Notes: generated by a model from the sequence alone, not told the origin. A DNA stretch of 64,000 nucleotides from Algiphilus aromaticivorans DG1253 (GCF_000733765.1 NZ_JPOG01000001.1:3730501-3794500); one strand, 5' to 3'; counted from the first letter of the stretch, positions 17,256 to 27,491 are shown. Numbers and translations: made by a program.

Positions 17256-18397
17256 CGTTGACAGTCGGCGACCAGATCCAGCCACTGCGTCAATGTTTCG
17301 TCGTTGAGTGCCCGCGCGGCGTCACGCGCGCGCAGCGCCCGCACCCGGCGTGCTTCCGGGCACTGGACCTGCAGGCGTCGAATGGCGTCGGCGAGGTCCT
17401 CGCCGTTGCGCAGTGACACCAGTCCGTCGCGCAGCGCGTGCCAGCTGTGGATGCCGGCGGTCTCCGCGACCACTGCCGGTCTCCCGCGTGCCATCGCCTC
17501 CAGTGCGATGGAGCCGAAGGTCTCCAGCTTTGAGGGCAGCAGCAGCAGGTCCGAGGCGTCGAGCAGTTTGCGTAGCGCGTCGCGGTCGAGCCAGCCCACC
17601 ATGTCGACATTACTCAGATCCGCGGTTTCGCGTTCGATCTGGCGGCGCAATGGGCCGTCACCGGCGATGACGAAGCGCAGCTCGGGCAGAGCGCGTGCGG
17701 CGGCGACGACGGCCTCCAGGTTCTTCTCCGGCGCCAGCCGGCCGGCGAAGACGAGCTGGCGCAGTGGACGCGCCTCCGCGGTGATGGGTGTGTCGATGAA
17801 GCTCGCCGGCAGCGGTGTTCCCATCACCCGCACCGAGGGTGCGCCCAGCGCACGCACGGTGGGTACGAGGCGGGAGCTGTGTACCAGTACCTCGGCGCTG
17901 TTGCGGCAGAGCAGGCGGTTCATCGTGGTGAGATAGCCGCCGGCGATGCCGCGCGAAACCGGATTCCAGTAGAGCCGCGACAGCGCCTCGAACTCGGTGT
18001 GGAAGGCGGTGACGAAGCCGCAGCCGAGGTGGCGCGCCATCGCCAGTCCCAGAAGGCCGAAGGGCCCCGGCGTGACGCTGACAATGACATCCGGCTGCAT
18101 GCGGCGGATGCGCTTCCAGAGCCGCGGCACATCCGGCGTCAGCAGCCGCTGTGTCGGGTCGCCGGGCAGCGGCAGGCTGAGGCTGCCCAGGCGCCGGCGG
18201 TGACTGCCGGGCTGGAAGATGGCGGCTTCGGCCAGGCGCGGTGTGAGCTGTGCGATGAGATCGCTGTAATAGCTGCCGGCGCCGTTGCGCTCGGATTCAG
18301 CATCCGAGAAGAAGGCGACGCGCTGCGGTGCGAAGGCCGGGCGCGCCGTCGGTGCGTCCGGGATGTGCAGAGCGGTGTGCGTTGCGCCATCCGTCAT
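17252..18397 (-). CDS. Glycosyltransferase family 4 protein
   Basis: 381 residues with the two-domain GT-B layout. The N-terminal acceptor domain begins VAFFSDAESERNGAGSYYSDL. The C-terminal nucleotide-sugar domain shows LVFAGRLAPEKNLEAVV and the EX7E-type signature (LPSKLETFGSIALEAMARG). The N-domain motif FVTAFHTEFEAL is typical of GT4 enzymes that glycosylate lipids, such as the SqdX/mannosyltransferase branch. Acceptor and sugar are unknown. It sits between the sulfotransferase and deacetylase genes with 4-base overlaps on both sides, so the three products very likely act on one glycoconjugate. Confidence 0.85.
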   Translation of the reverse strand: MTDGATHTALHIPDAPTARPAFAPQRVAFFSDAESERNGAGSYYSDLIAQLTPRLAEAAIFQPGSHRRRLGSLSLPLPGDPTQRLLTPDVPRLWKRIRRMQPDVIVSVTPGPFGLLGLAMARHLGCGFVTAFHTEFEALSRLYWNPVSRGIAGGYLTTMNRLLCRNSAEVLVHSSRLVPTVRALGAPSVRVMGTPLPASFIDTPITAEARPLRQLVFAGRLAPEKNLEAVVAAARALPELRFVIAGDGPLRRQIERETADLSNVDMVGWLDRDALRKLLDASDLLLLPSKLETFGSIALEAMARGRPAVVAETAGIHSWHALRDGLVSLRNGEDLADAIRRLQVQCPEARRVRALRARDAARALNDETLTQWLDLVADCQR

Positions 18398-19614
18398 GCG
18401 GAGTGCTCCTGTGGCTCTCTGAAGGAAGCTGGTTGTTGCCGGGCCGCGTGCAGGCGCGTGTAGTCGCGCTTCATGGCGGCCATCAGCGTCGCCGGTGGTG
18501 CCGGCTGATCATCGGGCGCAGGGCGCGGCTGCGGCGCCTGCGCGGCATTGGCCTCGGCGCGCGCCAGAGACGCACGCAGCGCCGGCCCCTGCGCGACACC
18601 GAGATGCGCCAGCGCCGCACTCAGCGTGGCGCCGGGCCGGGCGCGCACATCGTCTATGGCGACGACGGCCATGCGCTTGGAATGGCGCGCGTGACTGTCG
18701 GCTAGATGGCGGTATCCGCCGGCGAAGATGCCGGCGAAGCGCTCGGCCTCGATGGCCGGGTCGTTGCCGAGGGCGCGGCTGGCGCCGGCGATGGCGCTGA
18801 GCTGCGAGGTCAGTGCGGCTTCGGGCTCGCGGATGCAGACGATGAATTGCGCGTCCGGGAAGGCCTCGGCCAGCGCGCCGACCCAGCTGGCGAAGGCGGC
18901 ATTCTTGGAAAGAAGCTGCCGGCCGTCGCCGCTGGCGAAGCAGTGCTTCTGCAGGATGCGGCGGTAGGCGCCGAGCAGCAGCGCGCGCTCGGTCTCGGGC
19001 GCCCGGTCCAGCGTCGCCAGCCGCCACAGCTCCGCTCGTTCGGGAGCCGCAAGTGCGGCCAGGAAGCAGCCGGCCAGCGGCAGCAGCGCCAGATAGTCTT
19101 CCTCGGCGTCGTCGGCGCTGACCGGGTGCACAGCGTCGAAGTCGCCGACCGCGCGGCGGACGAGTGCGTCGCGCAGCCGACGGCCGGCGCCGACGAGCGC
19201 GGCGTCGGCCGCACCCAGCGTCTGCCAGAGGCGCCGCTCGCTCACCGAGGGGGCGAGCAGGGCCTCCCAGGTGCGCATGCTGCTGAAGCGGGCGCTGTCC
19301 TCGGCGAGCAGGCGGTGGACGAAGGTGGTGCCGCTGCGCGGAATGCCCAGCACGAAGAGCGGCGCCGGGACTTCCTGCCCGCGCTCGGCGGAATAGAAGA
19401 GGCGGTCGGCGGCGAAGCCGGCGACGTGCGCCAGCTGCAGTGCGGTGTAAGGCGGTAGCGCCGCGGCTAGCTTCAGTGCACGGCTTGCCGGTCTTGCGAC
19501 GCCGTCATCAGTACCGGCAGTGACGGCGCCAGTGAGCCAGCGCAGATGCAGACCGAGGCTGCGGCGCAGCGCACGCGGCAGAGCGTCGGCAGGAAGTTCG
19601 ATGGCGGGCTGCAT
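18394..19614 (-). CDS. Sulfotransferase family protein
   Basis: 406 residues. The PAPS 5'-phosphosulfate loop is clear: VLGIPRSGTTFVHRLL, around residues 90-105. A 3'-phosphate-binding stretch (FPDAQFIVCIREP) follows around residue 260. The enzyme would move sulfate from PAPS onto a hydroxyl or amine of a small molecule, lipid or glycan. The C-terminal 50 residues are Ala/Pro/Gln-rich. It is the first gene of the sulfotransferase-GT4-deacetylase operon. No other sulfate-activation gene is in the window. Confidence 0.8.
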   Translation of the reverse strand: MQPAIELPADALPRALRRSLGLHLRWLTGAVTAGTDDGVARPASRALKLAAALPPYTALQLAHVAGFAADRLFYSAERGQEVPAPLFVLGIPRSGTTFVHRLLAEDSARFSSMRTWEALLAPSVSERRLWQTLGAADAALVGAGRRLRDALVRRAVGDFDAVHPVSADDAEEDYLALLPLAGCFLAALAAPERAELWRLATLDRAPETERALLLGAYRRILQKHCFASGDGRQLLSKNAAFASWVGALAEAFPDAQFIVCIREPEAALTSQLSAIAGASRALGNDPAIEAERFAGIFAGGYRHLADSHARHSKRMAVVAIDDVRARPGATLSAALAHLGVAQGPALRASLARAEANAAQAPQPRPAPDDQPAPPATLMAAMKRDYTRLHAARQQPASFREPQEHSA

Positions 19615-19698
19615 GGCGCGCAGCCTGCGGGTGCGCCATGACAGCAGCGTTACCGGATGATGGCGCGACCGTTACAGGCGGCCGCGCCATCGCCGCGC

Positions 19699-21060
19699 TC
19701 AGCGTGTTGCCATGCGGCTGATGTTGGAGGGCGTGAAGTGCCGCTCGCCGAAGGTGACGCTGGTATTGACCAGCGGCTCCTCGTTGCTGATCTCCTGCAG
19801 CAGGTAGCGATTGGCCTGCAGGTCGTAGACCGTGGAGCCAACCGTGGCGACGGAATCCAGCCAGACGAGCTGGATGGAATGCAGCTCCTGGTAGCGCCAT
19901 AGCTCGTCTCGGCGGTCGTAGATGTCGACGCCGAGAATGCTCCAGGTGTCCTCGTCGATGTAGAAGGTGCGGCGCTTGTAGAGGTGGCTGATGCCGGCCT
20001 TGAGTTCCGATTCGACGACCCAGACGCGGCGCTTCTCGTAGCGCGTCAGATCCTGGTTGATGTGGCCGGCGCGCGTCATCTCCTCGTAGGTGTTGCGCGA
20101 GTCACCGAACTCATAGCTGTTGTAGGGCAGGATCACTTCCTTCTTGCCCACCAGCTTCCAGGTGTAGCGGTCGGTGGCGCCGTTGAACATGTCGAGCTGG
20201 TCGTTGGTGCGCAGCCCGTCCGAGCCGGTGCCCGGATTGTCGTAGGAAACGTCGGGCGCGCGACGGACGCGACGTTGTCCGGCGTTGTACTGCCAGGCGC
20301 GGCGGGATTCCTTGACCTGGTCCAGGGTCTCGTGGACGAGCAGCACGTTGCCGGCCTGCCGGGGCGGGCCGACGACCAACTGCAGGAAGTAGATGCCGAC
20401 GTTGTCGAGCTCTTCGACCTCGACGCCGTCATTGTTGTAGTGGAAGCGGATGTCCTCGCGCAGCTTGAAGGGCGTAAAGCGGCCACTGGACTGCACGGCG
20501 AGCTGGACGTTGTAGCGCTGCACCGACTCGCCGCGATAGCGCAGCTTGTGGTTCCAGATCGCTTCCTTGCCCGAGTCGGGTAGCGGGAAGGGGATGCCGG
20601 TGACCGCATCGTTGATGCTCTCGCCACCGTTGCTCAGATAGGCGCGCTCGGCATTGCGCCGATTCGCCTCGTAGATGAACTCCGGCGCCCGGCCGCTGCG
20701 GCGAGTCTCGTAGAGCGGCATCTTGTAGGTTTCGGGATAGCGCTTGAGCAGCGCCTTCTGGCCGACGGTGAGCAGATCGGCGTACTCGGCCATGTTGTCG
20801 GCAGTGATGACGGCGATGGGCTCGTCGGAGGCGAAGAGTTCGTAGCTGTCCAGATGCCGTTCGGTGCCGGACTCCGGCCGCGGGATCGAGTAGCCGCCGT
20901 CCCAGGCCGGGATGCTGCCGTCGGCGTTGCCCGCCCTCTCGGCGCCCATCGGGGTCAGGTCCTTGCCGAGGCGCTCGACGGCACGGTCTGGCGGCCCGTC
21001 GGCGGCGTGGACGCTCAGGGTCAGGGCGGCCAGAAGGGCCAGGCTCAACTGCTTCATCAT
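19699..21060 (-). CDS. DUF1329 domain secreted protein
   Basis: 453 residues starting MMKQLSLALLAALTLSVHA, a signal peptide. GGAGGAG lies 5 bases before the first of two consecutive ATGs, which decides against the 27-codon upstream extension. The mature protein has DUF1329 features: an N-terminal GxxLTPMGAERAGNADGSIPAW motif, conserved RYPETY, and repeated beta-rich blocks around WKLVGKKEVILPYN and KRRTFYIDEDTW. DUF1329 proteins are periplasmic or outer-membrane associated, resemble LolA/LolB-like lipid-binding folds, and often accompany RND or hydrocarbon-degradation genes. No such partner is adjacent here, so the role is open. Confidence 0.85.
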   Translation of the reverse strand: MMKQLSLALLAALTLSVHAADGPPDRAVERLGKDLTPMGAERAGNADGSIPAWDGGYSIPRPESGTERHLDSYELFASDEPIAVITADNMAEYADLLTVGQKALLKRYPETYKMPLYETRRSGRAPEFIYEANRRNAERAYLSNGGESINDAVTGIPFPLPDSGKEAIWNHKLRYRGESVQRYNVQLAVQSSGRFTPFKLREDIRFHYNNDGVEVEELDNVGIYFLQLVVGPPRQAGNVLLVHETLDQVKESRRAWQYNAGQRRVRRAPDVSYDNPGTGSDGLRTNDQLDMFNGATDRYTWKLVGKKEVILPYNSYEFGDSRNTYEEMTRAGHINQDLTRYEKRRVWVVESELKAGISHLYKRRTFYIDEDTWSILGVDIYDRRDELWRYQELHSIQLVWLDSVATVGSTVYDLQANRYLLQEISNEEPLVNTSVTFGERHFTPSNISRMATR

Positions 21061-21164
21061 TGTCTCCTCCGTGCCGGCGTCCTTGCCGATGGTTTCTCGG
21101 GTCTCGTGAACGCAGGGTAGCGCGTCGCGTGCGGCGCGCACAGAGGCAATTTCTTAGGCAGTGC

Positions 21165-22106
21165 TCAGGCTTCGGGCTCGGCGTCCAGGGGGCGGAAGTC
21201 CACGCCCTGCATGTGGCAGGTCACGATGGCGGTGCGCAGTGCCTTGATCGCCTCGGGGCGCGGGAAGGTCTTGCGCCAGACCAGCGCCACGCGCCGCTGT
21301 GGCACCGGGTCGGCGAAGGGGCGCGCCACCAGGTAAGGCTGGGATTCCTCCGGCCGGTTCACGTGGCTGCTCCGCGGCAGCACGCTGATGCCGATCTCAC
21401 TGGCGACCATGTGGCGGATCGTCTCCAGGCTGGAGCCGGTCTGCGGGCGCGGGCCTTCAGCATTGCTGTCGATGCACTTCGGGCAGGCCTCGACGACCTG
21501 CTCGCGGAAGCAGTGGCCGGGCCCGAGCAGCAGTAGATTCTCTTCGCCCATCTCGGAAGCGGGAATGGTTTCGCGATCGGCCCAGCGATGCTCGTGCGGC
21601 AGCAGCACGATGAAGTCCTCGTCGTAGACCGACCAGACATGCAGCTGGCTGTCCTCGACGGGTAGCGCCACCAATGCGACGTCCAGCTCGTTGTTGTGCA
21701 GCTGCTCGAGTAGCTGGGCGGTGAAGTTCTCTTCCAGGATCAGCGGCATGCGCGGCGTAGTCTGGCGCAGCATGGGCACCAGATAGGGCAGCAGATAGGG
21801 GCCGACGGTGTAGATGGCGCCCAGGCGTACCGGCCCGACCAGATCGTCCTTGCCCTCCTTGGCGAGATCTTCGACGCGCGCGGCTTCGGCGAGCACGCGC
21901 TTGGCCTGCGCACAGATGCGTTCGCCCACCGGCGTCGGCCGGACTTCGCCGCGATTGCGCTCGAAGAGGGTGACGTCGAGGGTCTCTTCCAGCTTCCGGA
22001 TCGCGACCGACAGCGTCGGCTGCGAGACGAAGGAGCGCTCCGCGGCGCGGCCGAAGTGCCGCTCCTTCTCCAGATTGACGAGGTAGCGCAGCTCGGTAAG
22101 GGTCAT
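21165..22106 (-). CDS. oxyR: Hydrogen peroxide-responsive LysR-type regulator OxyR
   Basis: 313 residues. The N-terminal LysR helix-turn-helix is [21 protein letters not shown]. The redox cysteines are exactly placed: Cys199 in [11 protein letters not shown] and Cys208 eight residues later in EACPKC, the same numbers as in E. coli OxyR. A third Cys at 211 follows. It would sense H2O2 by disulfide formation and activate catalase/peroxidase genes, none of which is nearby. The ATG overlaps the hemF stop (ATGA), so it is the last gene of topA-tsaC-hemF-oxyR rather than an isolated autoregulated gene. Confidence 0.92.
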   Translation of the reverse strand: MTLTELRYLVNLEKERHFGRAAERSFVSQPTLSVAIRKLEETLDVTLFERNRGEVRPTPVGERICAQAKRVLAEAARVEDLAKEGKDDLVGPVRLGAIYTVGPYLLPYLVPMLRQTTPRMPLILEENFTAQLLEQLHNNELDVALVALPVEDSQLHVWSVYDEDFIVLLPHEHRWADRETIPASEMGEENLLLLGPGHCFREQVVEACPKCIDSNAEGPRPQTGSSLETIRHMVASEIGISVLPRSSHVNRPEESQPYLVARPFADPVPQRRVALVWRKTFPRPEAIKALRTAIVTCHMQGVDFRPLDAEPEA

Positions 22107-23023
22107 GCGTCGGCCAGCCAGTCGCGGGGCGGTAGGTAATCTTCCAGCAGCGCCGCTTCCGGGCTGCCGCTTTCGGGATGATAGTCGTAGCGCCAGTGTG
22201 CGGCCGGCGGCATCGACATCAGAATCGATTCGGTGCGGCCGCCGGACTGCAGGCCGAAGAGCGTACCGCGGTCGTAGACCAGATTGAACTCGACGTAGCG
22301 GCCGCGGCGATAGTGCTGCCAGTCGCGCTCGCGGTCCCCCCAGGGCGCGCCGCGTCGCGCTTTCACGATAGGCACATAGGCGCGCGGGAAAGCTGCGGCA
22401 ACTGCCTGCATCATGCCGAAGCTGTGCGCGAAACCGCCTTCGTTGAAGTCGTCGAAGAACAGCCCGCCGATGCCGCGCGGCTCGTTACGGTGCTTGATCC
22501 AGAAGTAGTCGTCGCACTGCTGCTTGAAGCGTGCGTAGAGGTCATCGCCGAAGGGGGCGACAGCGTCACGCGCGGTGCGGTGCCAGTGCACGCAGTCTTC
22601 GGCGAAGCCGTAGTAGGGCGTCAGATCGAAGCCGCCACCGAACCACCACACCGGCGGCTCCTCCGGATGTTCGGCGACGAAGAAGCGGACATTGGCGTGG
22701 CTGGTGGGCACGTAAGGGTTGCGCGGATGGATGACCACCGACACTCCCATGGCGCGGAAGCTGCGGCCGGCCAGCTCGGGACGGCTCTGCGAGGCCGAGG
22801 GCGGTAGCGCATCGCCGTGCACCAGCGAGAAGGCCACGCCAGCACGCTCGAAAACGCGGCCTTCGGCCAGCACGCGGGTGTCGCCGCCGCCACCGGCCTC
22901 GCGCTGCCACTGGTCGATCAGGAAACGGCTATCGCCGTCAGCGGCTTCCAGCTCGTCGCAGAGATTCTGCTGATAGCGGCGCAGGAATTCGGAGACGGCT
23001 TCGGGATCAATCATTTCGCTCAT
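22103..23023 (-). CDS. hemF: Oxygen-dependent coproporphyrinogen III oxidase HemF
   Basis: 306 residues from [10 protein letters not shown]; the frame is open further upstream but that part overlaps tsaC. The enzyme decarboxylates coproporphyrinogen III to protoporphyrinogen IX in heme synthesis. Conserved blocks include [53 protein letters not shown] and the C-terminal [13 protein letters not shown]-type region ([13 protein letters not shown]). Length matches the family (about 300). It is coupled by ATGA overlaps to tsaC upstream and oxyR downstream, linking heme synthesis with oxidative-stress control. Confidence 0.95.
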   Translation of the reverse strand: MSEMIDPEAVSEFLRRYQQNLCDELEAADGDSRFLIDQWQREAGGGGDTRVLAEGRVFERAGVAFSLVHGDALPPSASQSRPELAGRSFRAMGVSVVIHPRNPYVPTSHANVRFFVAEHPEEPPVWWFGGGFDLTPYYGFAEDCVHWHRTARDAVAPFGDDLYARFKQQCDDYFWIKHRNEPRGIGGLFFDDFNEGGFAHSFGMMQAVAAAFPRAYVPIVKARRGAPWGDRERDWQHYRRGRYVEFNLVYDRGTLFGLQSGGRTESILMSMPPAAHWRYDYHPESGSPEAALLEDYLPPRDWLADA

Positions 23024-23574
23024 GGGCGCACAAGATAGCCGGTCATGACGTCGCGGATCGGCGAGGGACGGCCGAGCCCGCCGAGCGGACCAGGAAGCAG
23101 GGCATCCAGATGCCGGCCGAGGCGCAGGCGGACGGCTGTGGCGGTTTCGGCCGTAGGCTCGCCGCTGCGGTTGGCGCTGGTGGAGACCAGCGCTCCACCC
23201 CAGGCACGGCAAAGCGCCGACGCCGGCGGATGCGCGGTCACGCGCACGGCGATGCGGTCGCTGTCGCCGGTTATCCAACCGGGGGCGTCATCGGCCGCCG
23301 GAAACAGCCAGGTCGACGGCCCCGGCCAGCTCTGCATGGCCGCAGCCAATTTGTCCTCGGGCGGTATCCGGACCCAGGGGCGCAGCGCCTCGAAGTCGTG
23401 GGCGATGAGAATCAGCCCCTTGGAGACGTCGCGGCTTTTGGCGGCCAGCAGCCTGTCGACCGCAAGCGGGTTGGCCGGGTCACAGCCCAGCCCCCACACG
23501 CCTTCGGTGGGGTAGGCCACGAGTCCGCCATCCGCCAGCGCGGCGACGGCCGCCTGCAGCGGACGGCCGCCCAT
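23020..23574 (-). CDS. tsaC: Threonylcarbamoyl-AMP synthase TsaC (YrdC/RimN)
   Basis: 184 residues, the short TsaC form. It makes threonylcarbamoyl-AMP from threonine, bicarbonate and ATP for the t6A37 modification of tRNA. Motifs: [33 protein letters not shown] (KRxxxKG-type nucleotide site), [10 protein letters not shown], and the SxxN block [14 protein letters not shown]. The ATG follows the topA TGA without a gap (TGAATG), and the stop overlaps the hemF start. The topA-tsaC-hemF order is common in related Gammaproteobacteria. Confidence 0.93.
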   Translation of the reverse strand: MGGRPLQAAVAALADGGLVAYPTEGVWGLGCDPANPLAVDRLLAAKSRDVSKGLILIAHDFEALRPWVRIPPEDKLAAAMQSWPGPSTWLFPAADDAPGWITGDSDRIAVRVTAHPPASALCRAWGGALVSTSANRSGEPTAETATAVRLRLGRHLDALLPGPLGGLGRPSPIRDVMTGYLVRP

Positions 23575-26082
23575 TCAGACGCCGCTGCTGTCGGCTCCGC
23601 CGGGCGCGTCCGGCTGCGCGGCGGGCTGTTTGGCGGCCGATTGCTTCGCGGCGCTCTTCTTGGCTGCCGCCTTTTTCGCCGCGGTCTTTTTGCTGGCGCT
23701 CTTCTTCGCAGTCGCCTTTTTTGCGGCTGACTTCTTTGCAGCGGACTTCTTCGCGGCACTCTTCTTGCCGGCGGATTTCTTGGCGGCAGGCTTCTTCTGT
23801 TTCTCGACCTCCAGCATCTCGCGACACTGCTCCAGTGTCAGCGACTCGGCTTCGGTGCCCTTGGGTACGCGGGCGCGCAACTTGCCTTCGCTGACGTAGG
23901 GGCCGAAGCGACCCTTGACGATGCGGATGTTCTCCTCGGGCCAGTGCTGCAGCGTGGCCGCCTCCAGCGCCGCCTGTTTGGCCTCGTAGAGCTCGATGCA
24001 GCGCGCCAGCGTGACCTTGTAGGGGTCGTCGTCCTTCTTCAGCGAGACGAACTCGTCGCCGAAACGGGCGTAGGGGCCGAAACGTCCGATGCTGACCACC
24101 ACCTCGGTGCCGTCGTCGGTGGTGCCGAGGTTGCGCGGCAGCTTGAAGAGCTCCATCGCCTCCTCGAAGCTGATGGTGTCGATGCGCTGGTTGCCGCGCA
24201 GCGAGGCGAACTTGGGCTTGTCCTCGTCGTCCTTGGTGCCGATCTGCACGTAGGGTCCGTAGCGACCGAGCTTGGCCGTGACCGGCTTGCCGCTGGCCGG
24301 GTCGGTGCCCAGTGAGCGGCCCTCGTTGACCTCGCCGCGCGTCAGATCCTTCTTCTCTTCGAGACGCTTGGCGAAGTGCTCCCAGAAGTCGGCGAGCAGC
24401 GGTGTCGCCTCCTTCTCGCCGCGCGAGACGGCGTCCAGATCGTCCTCCAGCTTGGCGGTGAAGTCGAAGTCGACGTAGCGCGTGAAGTGCTCGGTCAGAA
24501 AGCGGTTGACGACCATGCCGACGTCGGTGGGCCAGAAGGCCTTACCTTCCATGCGCACGTATTCGCGCTGCTGCAGCGTGCCGATGATGGAGGCGTAGGT
24601 CGACGGCCGGCCGATGTCGTATTCCTCCAGCGTCTTCACCAGCGAAGCCTCGGTGTAGCGCGGCGGTGGCTCGGTGAAATGCTGCTCGGCGGCGACGTCG
24701 TGCAGCGTGACGTCCTCGCCCTCGGTCAGCTCGGGCAGGCGCTTGTCGTCGTCATCGTCCGAGGCGTCGTCGCGCCCGCTCTGGTAGACGGCGATGAAGC
24801 CGGGGAAGACCAGCACCGAGCCATTGGCGCGGAAGGCATGGTTGCCGGCGGTCAGCTCGGCGGTGACGGTGTCGAAGACCGCCGAGGCCATCTGGCTGGC
24901 CATGGCGCGGCGCCAGATCAGTGTGTAGAGCTTGAGCTGGTCCTCGCCCATGTGCGCTGCCATCGATTTCGGCGTGCGCATCATCGAGGTCGGGCGGATG
25001 GCTTCGTGGGCCTCCTGGGCATTCTTCGACTTCGACTTGTAGGCGCGCGGTGATTCCGGCACGTAGTCCGCGCCGTAGTCCCGGCCGACCAGTTCGCGGA
25101 TCTGGTGGATGGCCTCGTTCGCCAGGTTCACCGAGTCGGTACGCATGTAGGTGATGAGACCCACCGTCTCGCCGCCGAGGTCGACGCCCTCGTAGAGCTG
25201 CTGGGCGACACGCATGGCGCGCGTCGAGCCGAAGCCGAGCTTGCGGTTGGCCTCCTGCTGCAGCGTCGAGGTCGTGAAGGGCGGTGCCGGGTTGCGCTTG
25301 CGTTGCTTCTTCTCGACCTTGGCGACGTGCAGGCGACCGTCGGCGGCGTCGAGGATGCGCTGGCGCGCGCTGTGGGCGCTGTCGCTCTCGGTGAGGGTGA
25401 ACTGCTCGGCCTTCTCGCCGTCCAGCCGCAGGAGGCGGGCCGTGAAGCGCTGCTCCGCTTTCTCGTTCTGCGCGGTCAGCGACCAGTATTCCTGCGGCAC
25501 GAAGGCCTTGATCTCTTCCTCGCGCTCGCAGATCAGGCGCAGCGCCGGCGACTGTACGCGCCCGGCCGACAACCCCGGCGAGACCTTGCGCCAGAGCAGC
25601 GGCGACAGGTTGAAGCCGACCAGATAGTCCAGCGCGCGGCGCGCCTGCTGGGCGCTGATCAGCTCGTCCGCCATAGCGCGCGGATTGGCGATGGCCTTCT
25701 GCACCTCGGACTTGGTGATCTCGTAGAAGACGACGCGCTGGACTTCCTTGTTCTTCAGCGCCTTCTTCTCGCGCAGCAGCTCGACCAGATGCCAGGCGAT
25801 GGCCTCACCCTCGCGGTCAGGGTCGGTCGCGAGAATGAGCGTGTCGGCGTCCTTGAGCGCGTTGATGATGGCGCGCACGTGCTTGGCGTTGCGCTCGACC
25901 ATCTGATAGTGCATCTCGAAGCCGTGCTCGGTGTCGACGGCACCGTCCTTCGGCACCAGATCGCGCACGTGGCCGTAGGAGGCCATCACCTCGTAGCCGG
26001 GGCCGAGGTATTTCTTGATGGTCTTCGCCTTGGCGGGGGACTCGACGATGACCAGGCTGTTGCTGGCAGTGGCGGTAGTCAT
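23575..26082 (-). CDS. topA: DNA topoisomerase I
   Basis: 835-residue type IA topoisomerase that relaxes negative supercoils. The TOPRIM domain shows [18 protein letters not shown] and [17 protein letters not shown]. The catalytic Tyr lies in [12 protein letters not shown], near residue 313. The C-terminal half has several Toprim-C repeats with the G-R-F/Y-G-P-Y signature ([30 protein letters not shown]) instead of E. coli-type Cys4 zinc fingers. The last 70 or so residues are a Lys/Ala/Ser tail built on K-K-S-A-A repeats, probably a DNA-binding tail. It is the first gene of topA-tsaC-hemF-oxyR. The promoter at 26092-26121 predicts a leader of only a few bases. Confidence 0.95.
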   Translation of the reverse strand: MTTATASNSLVIVESPAKAKTIKKYLGPGYEVMASYGHVRDLVPKDGAVDTEHGFEMHYQMVERNAKHVRAIINALKDADTLILATDPDREGEAIAWHLVELLREKKALKNKEVQRVVFYEITKSEVQKAIANPRAMADELISAQQARRALDYLVGFNLSPLLWRKVSPGLSAGRVQSPALRLICEREEEIKAFVPQEYWSLTAQNEKAEQRFTARLLRLDGEKAEQFTLTESDSAHSARQRILDAADGRLHVAKVEKKQRKRNPAPPFTTSTLQQEANRKLGFGSTRAMRVAQQLYEGVDLGGETVGLITYMRTDSVNLANEAIHQIRELVGRDYGADYVPESPRAYKSKSKNAQEAHEAIRPTSMMRTPKSMAAHMGEDQLKLYTLIWRRAMASQMASAVFDTVTAELTAGNHAFRANGSVLVFPGFIAVYQSGRDDASDDDDDKRLPELTEGEDVTLHDVAAEQHFTEPPPRYTEASLVKTLEEYDIGRPSTYASIIGTLQQREYVRMEGKAFWPTDVGMVVNRFLTEHFTRYVDFDFTAKLEDDLDAVSRGEKEATPLLADFWEHFAKRLEEKKDLTRGEVNEGRSLGTDPASGKPVTAKLGRYGPYVQIGTKDDEDKPKFASLRGNQRIDTISFEEAMELFKLPRNLGTTDDGTEVVVSIGRFGPYARFGDEFVSLKKDDDPYKVTLARCIELYEAKQAALEAATLQHWPEENIRIVKGRFGPYVSEGKLRARVPKGTEAESLTLEQCREMLEVEKQKKPAAKKSAGKKSAAKKSAAKKSAAKKATAKKSASKKTAAKKAAAKKSAAKQSAAKQPAAQPDAPGGADSSGV

Positions 26083-26091
26083 GGCCGCGAG

Positions 26092-26121
26092 CTTATACGC
26101 GGGCTATTGCTGGGGTGTCAA
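26092..26121 (-). promoter_or_regulatory. Sigma-70-type promoter of the topA operon
   Basis: On the minus strand TTGACA (26121-26116) and TATAAG (26097-26092) are separated by 18 bases. The -10 ends 9 bases before the topA ATG at 26082, so transcription would begin only about 2-4 bases upstream of the start codon. No ribosome site is seen. The rest of the 269-base gap to the LuxR-type gene holds nothing I can name. Confidence 0.65.
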
Positions 26122-26351
26122 AGGCTGGCTGCGCCGTATGGCCCTGTCGAGAACATGTGACGGCACGTCAGGTGTCGCGCCGGGCGGCGGCCCGGGTCCG
26201 GGCAAGCGGCGGTTTTCTCCCGGGTTTATCGGGTGTGTCTCATTCGCAGCTGCGTGGTCGTCGGGCGTGGGCCGTGTCGCGGGCATGGCGGCACGTTCCG
26301 AGCCGCCCGTCGGGTCAATTCCCAGCATGGTCCGCGTGCGGTGGCCCGGCG

Positions 26352-27491
26352 CTAGGCGCTGAAACCCGCCAGGCTCATGCGTAACAGGCCAGCCTGGTTG
26401 GCGGTGCCGGTCTTGCGGTAGAGGGCGCGGCATTGCGACTTGACCGTGTTCATCGTGATGCCCGTTGCCGCGCAGATCTGCGCCGGCGAAAGGCCATCGA
26501 GGAACTGCAGCAGAATGCGGGTTTCCGCGGTGGTCAGGCCGAAAGCCTGCTGCACTCTCGATGCGATACTCGCACTGTCCGGTTTGAAATCGCGAACGAC
26601 GACGACAACCACGGGTTGCCTGCGTCCGAGAGCAAGGGGTGCGGGCAGCACCCGGTTCAGGTGCGGTGTGACGATGGCGGAGTAGCGCGTGCCGCCGGAC
26701 CGCCAGAGCACCGTGGCACTGCTCGGCGTCTGTTCCGGGTCGCTGCCGGCCAGGCACTGCCCTAGCGCCTGCTGCAGGCGTTTGTCAGCCCTGCAACAAC
26801 CTAGCCTCAGGCAACCGTTTCGTGTCGTCAAGGGTCCGGGGACTTGCTTCAGCAGCGCCTCCGCGAGCGGATTGGCGTAGACCACGCTGCCTTTGTGGTC
26901 GAGAAGCAGTACGGCATCGCCGCGATCGGCGCTGATGCGACCGCTGATTTGTTCGCGCAGCTCGTGCCCGCCCAGGCGGCTGGCTAGCTCAAAGGCCTGC
27001 TTGATGTGGGGCCGAATCGCTTGCATGCGCGCGATCTCGACGTGCCCGAAGTCATCCTGATCGCCGCCGCGGTAGACCGAAAATATGCCGGTACTCTCAT
27101 CGCTCAGTGGCGCGAGAACCGCCATTACGTCCCGCCAGTCAGCCTCCACGCGGCGCAGGCCCTCGTTGTAGAACGCCGAGTTGCGAACGTGCTTCGCCGG
27201 AACATATTTGCTGCCGATGAGCAGGTCGCTGTCCGGCTCCATCTGAACGCAGGGCCACCACGGGTCGTATTCGGCCAGCTGGTCTCCCATGACCGACAGG
27301 AGCCCCTGCGCGTCGTAGCCGTAGTTGGCCGCGACTTGCACATTGCTGCCCGGCAATTGCACGAATTCCATGGCGGCGGCGCGGCCACCGACAAACTCGC
27401 TAACCAGCCGCAGCGCATCAGGCCATCGCTCCGGTGTCATGGACGCCTGATACAGCGCCAGGATGACGCTGTTGATGTCCGGCTGCTTCAT
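26352..27491 (-). CDS. LuxR-type transcriptional regulator with PAS-like sensor region
   Basis: 379 residues. The C-terminal LuxR/GerE helix-turn-helix spans about residues 316-372 (LTTAETRILLQFLDGLSPAQICAATGITMNTVKSQ, quoted in parts: GLSPAQICAATGI and MNTVKSQCRALYRKTG). The middle has a PAS-like stretch (DAVLLLDHKGSVVYANPLAEALL). The N-terminal 170 residues are a conserved helical/GAF-like region seen in many stand-alone LuxR regulators. The inducer is unknown. It reads toward topA, with 269 bases between. Confidence 0.8.
   Translation of the reverse strand: MKQPDINSVILALYQASMTPERWPDALRLVSEFVGGRAAAMEFVQLPGSNVQVAANYGYDAQGLLSVMGDQLAEYDPWWPCVQMEPDSDLLIGSKYVPAKHVRNSAFYNEGLRRVEADWRDVMAVLAPLSDESTGIFSVYRGGDQDDFGHVEIARMQAIRPHIKQAFELASRLGGHELREQISGRISADRGDAVLLLDHKGSVVYANPLAEALLKQVPGPLTTRNGCLRLGCCRADKRLQQALGQCLAGSDPEQTPSSATVLWRSGGTRYSAIVTPHLNRVLPAPLALGRRQPVVVVVVRDFKPDSASIASRVQQAFGLTTAETRILLQFLDGLSPAQICAATGITMNTVKSQCRALYRKTGTANQAGLLRMSLAGFSA

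Noticed and set aside
23575-23830. Tandem DNA repeat or CRISPR-like array at the end of topA
   Set aside because: The repetitive DNA simply encodes the Lys/Ala-rich protein tail. There are no spacers or constant repeats.
26083-26351. Small gene between topA and the LuxR-type regulator
   Set aside because: Short open frames exist on both strands, but none has a ribosome site or recognisable sequence. Only the topA promoter is supported there.
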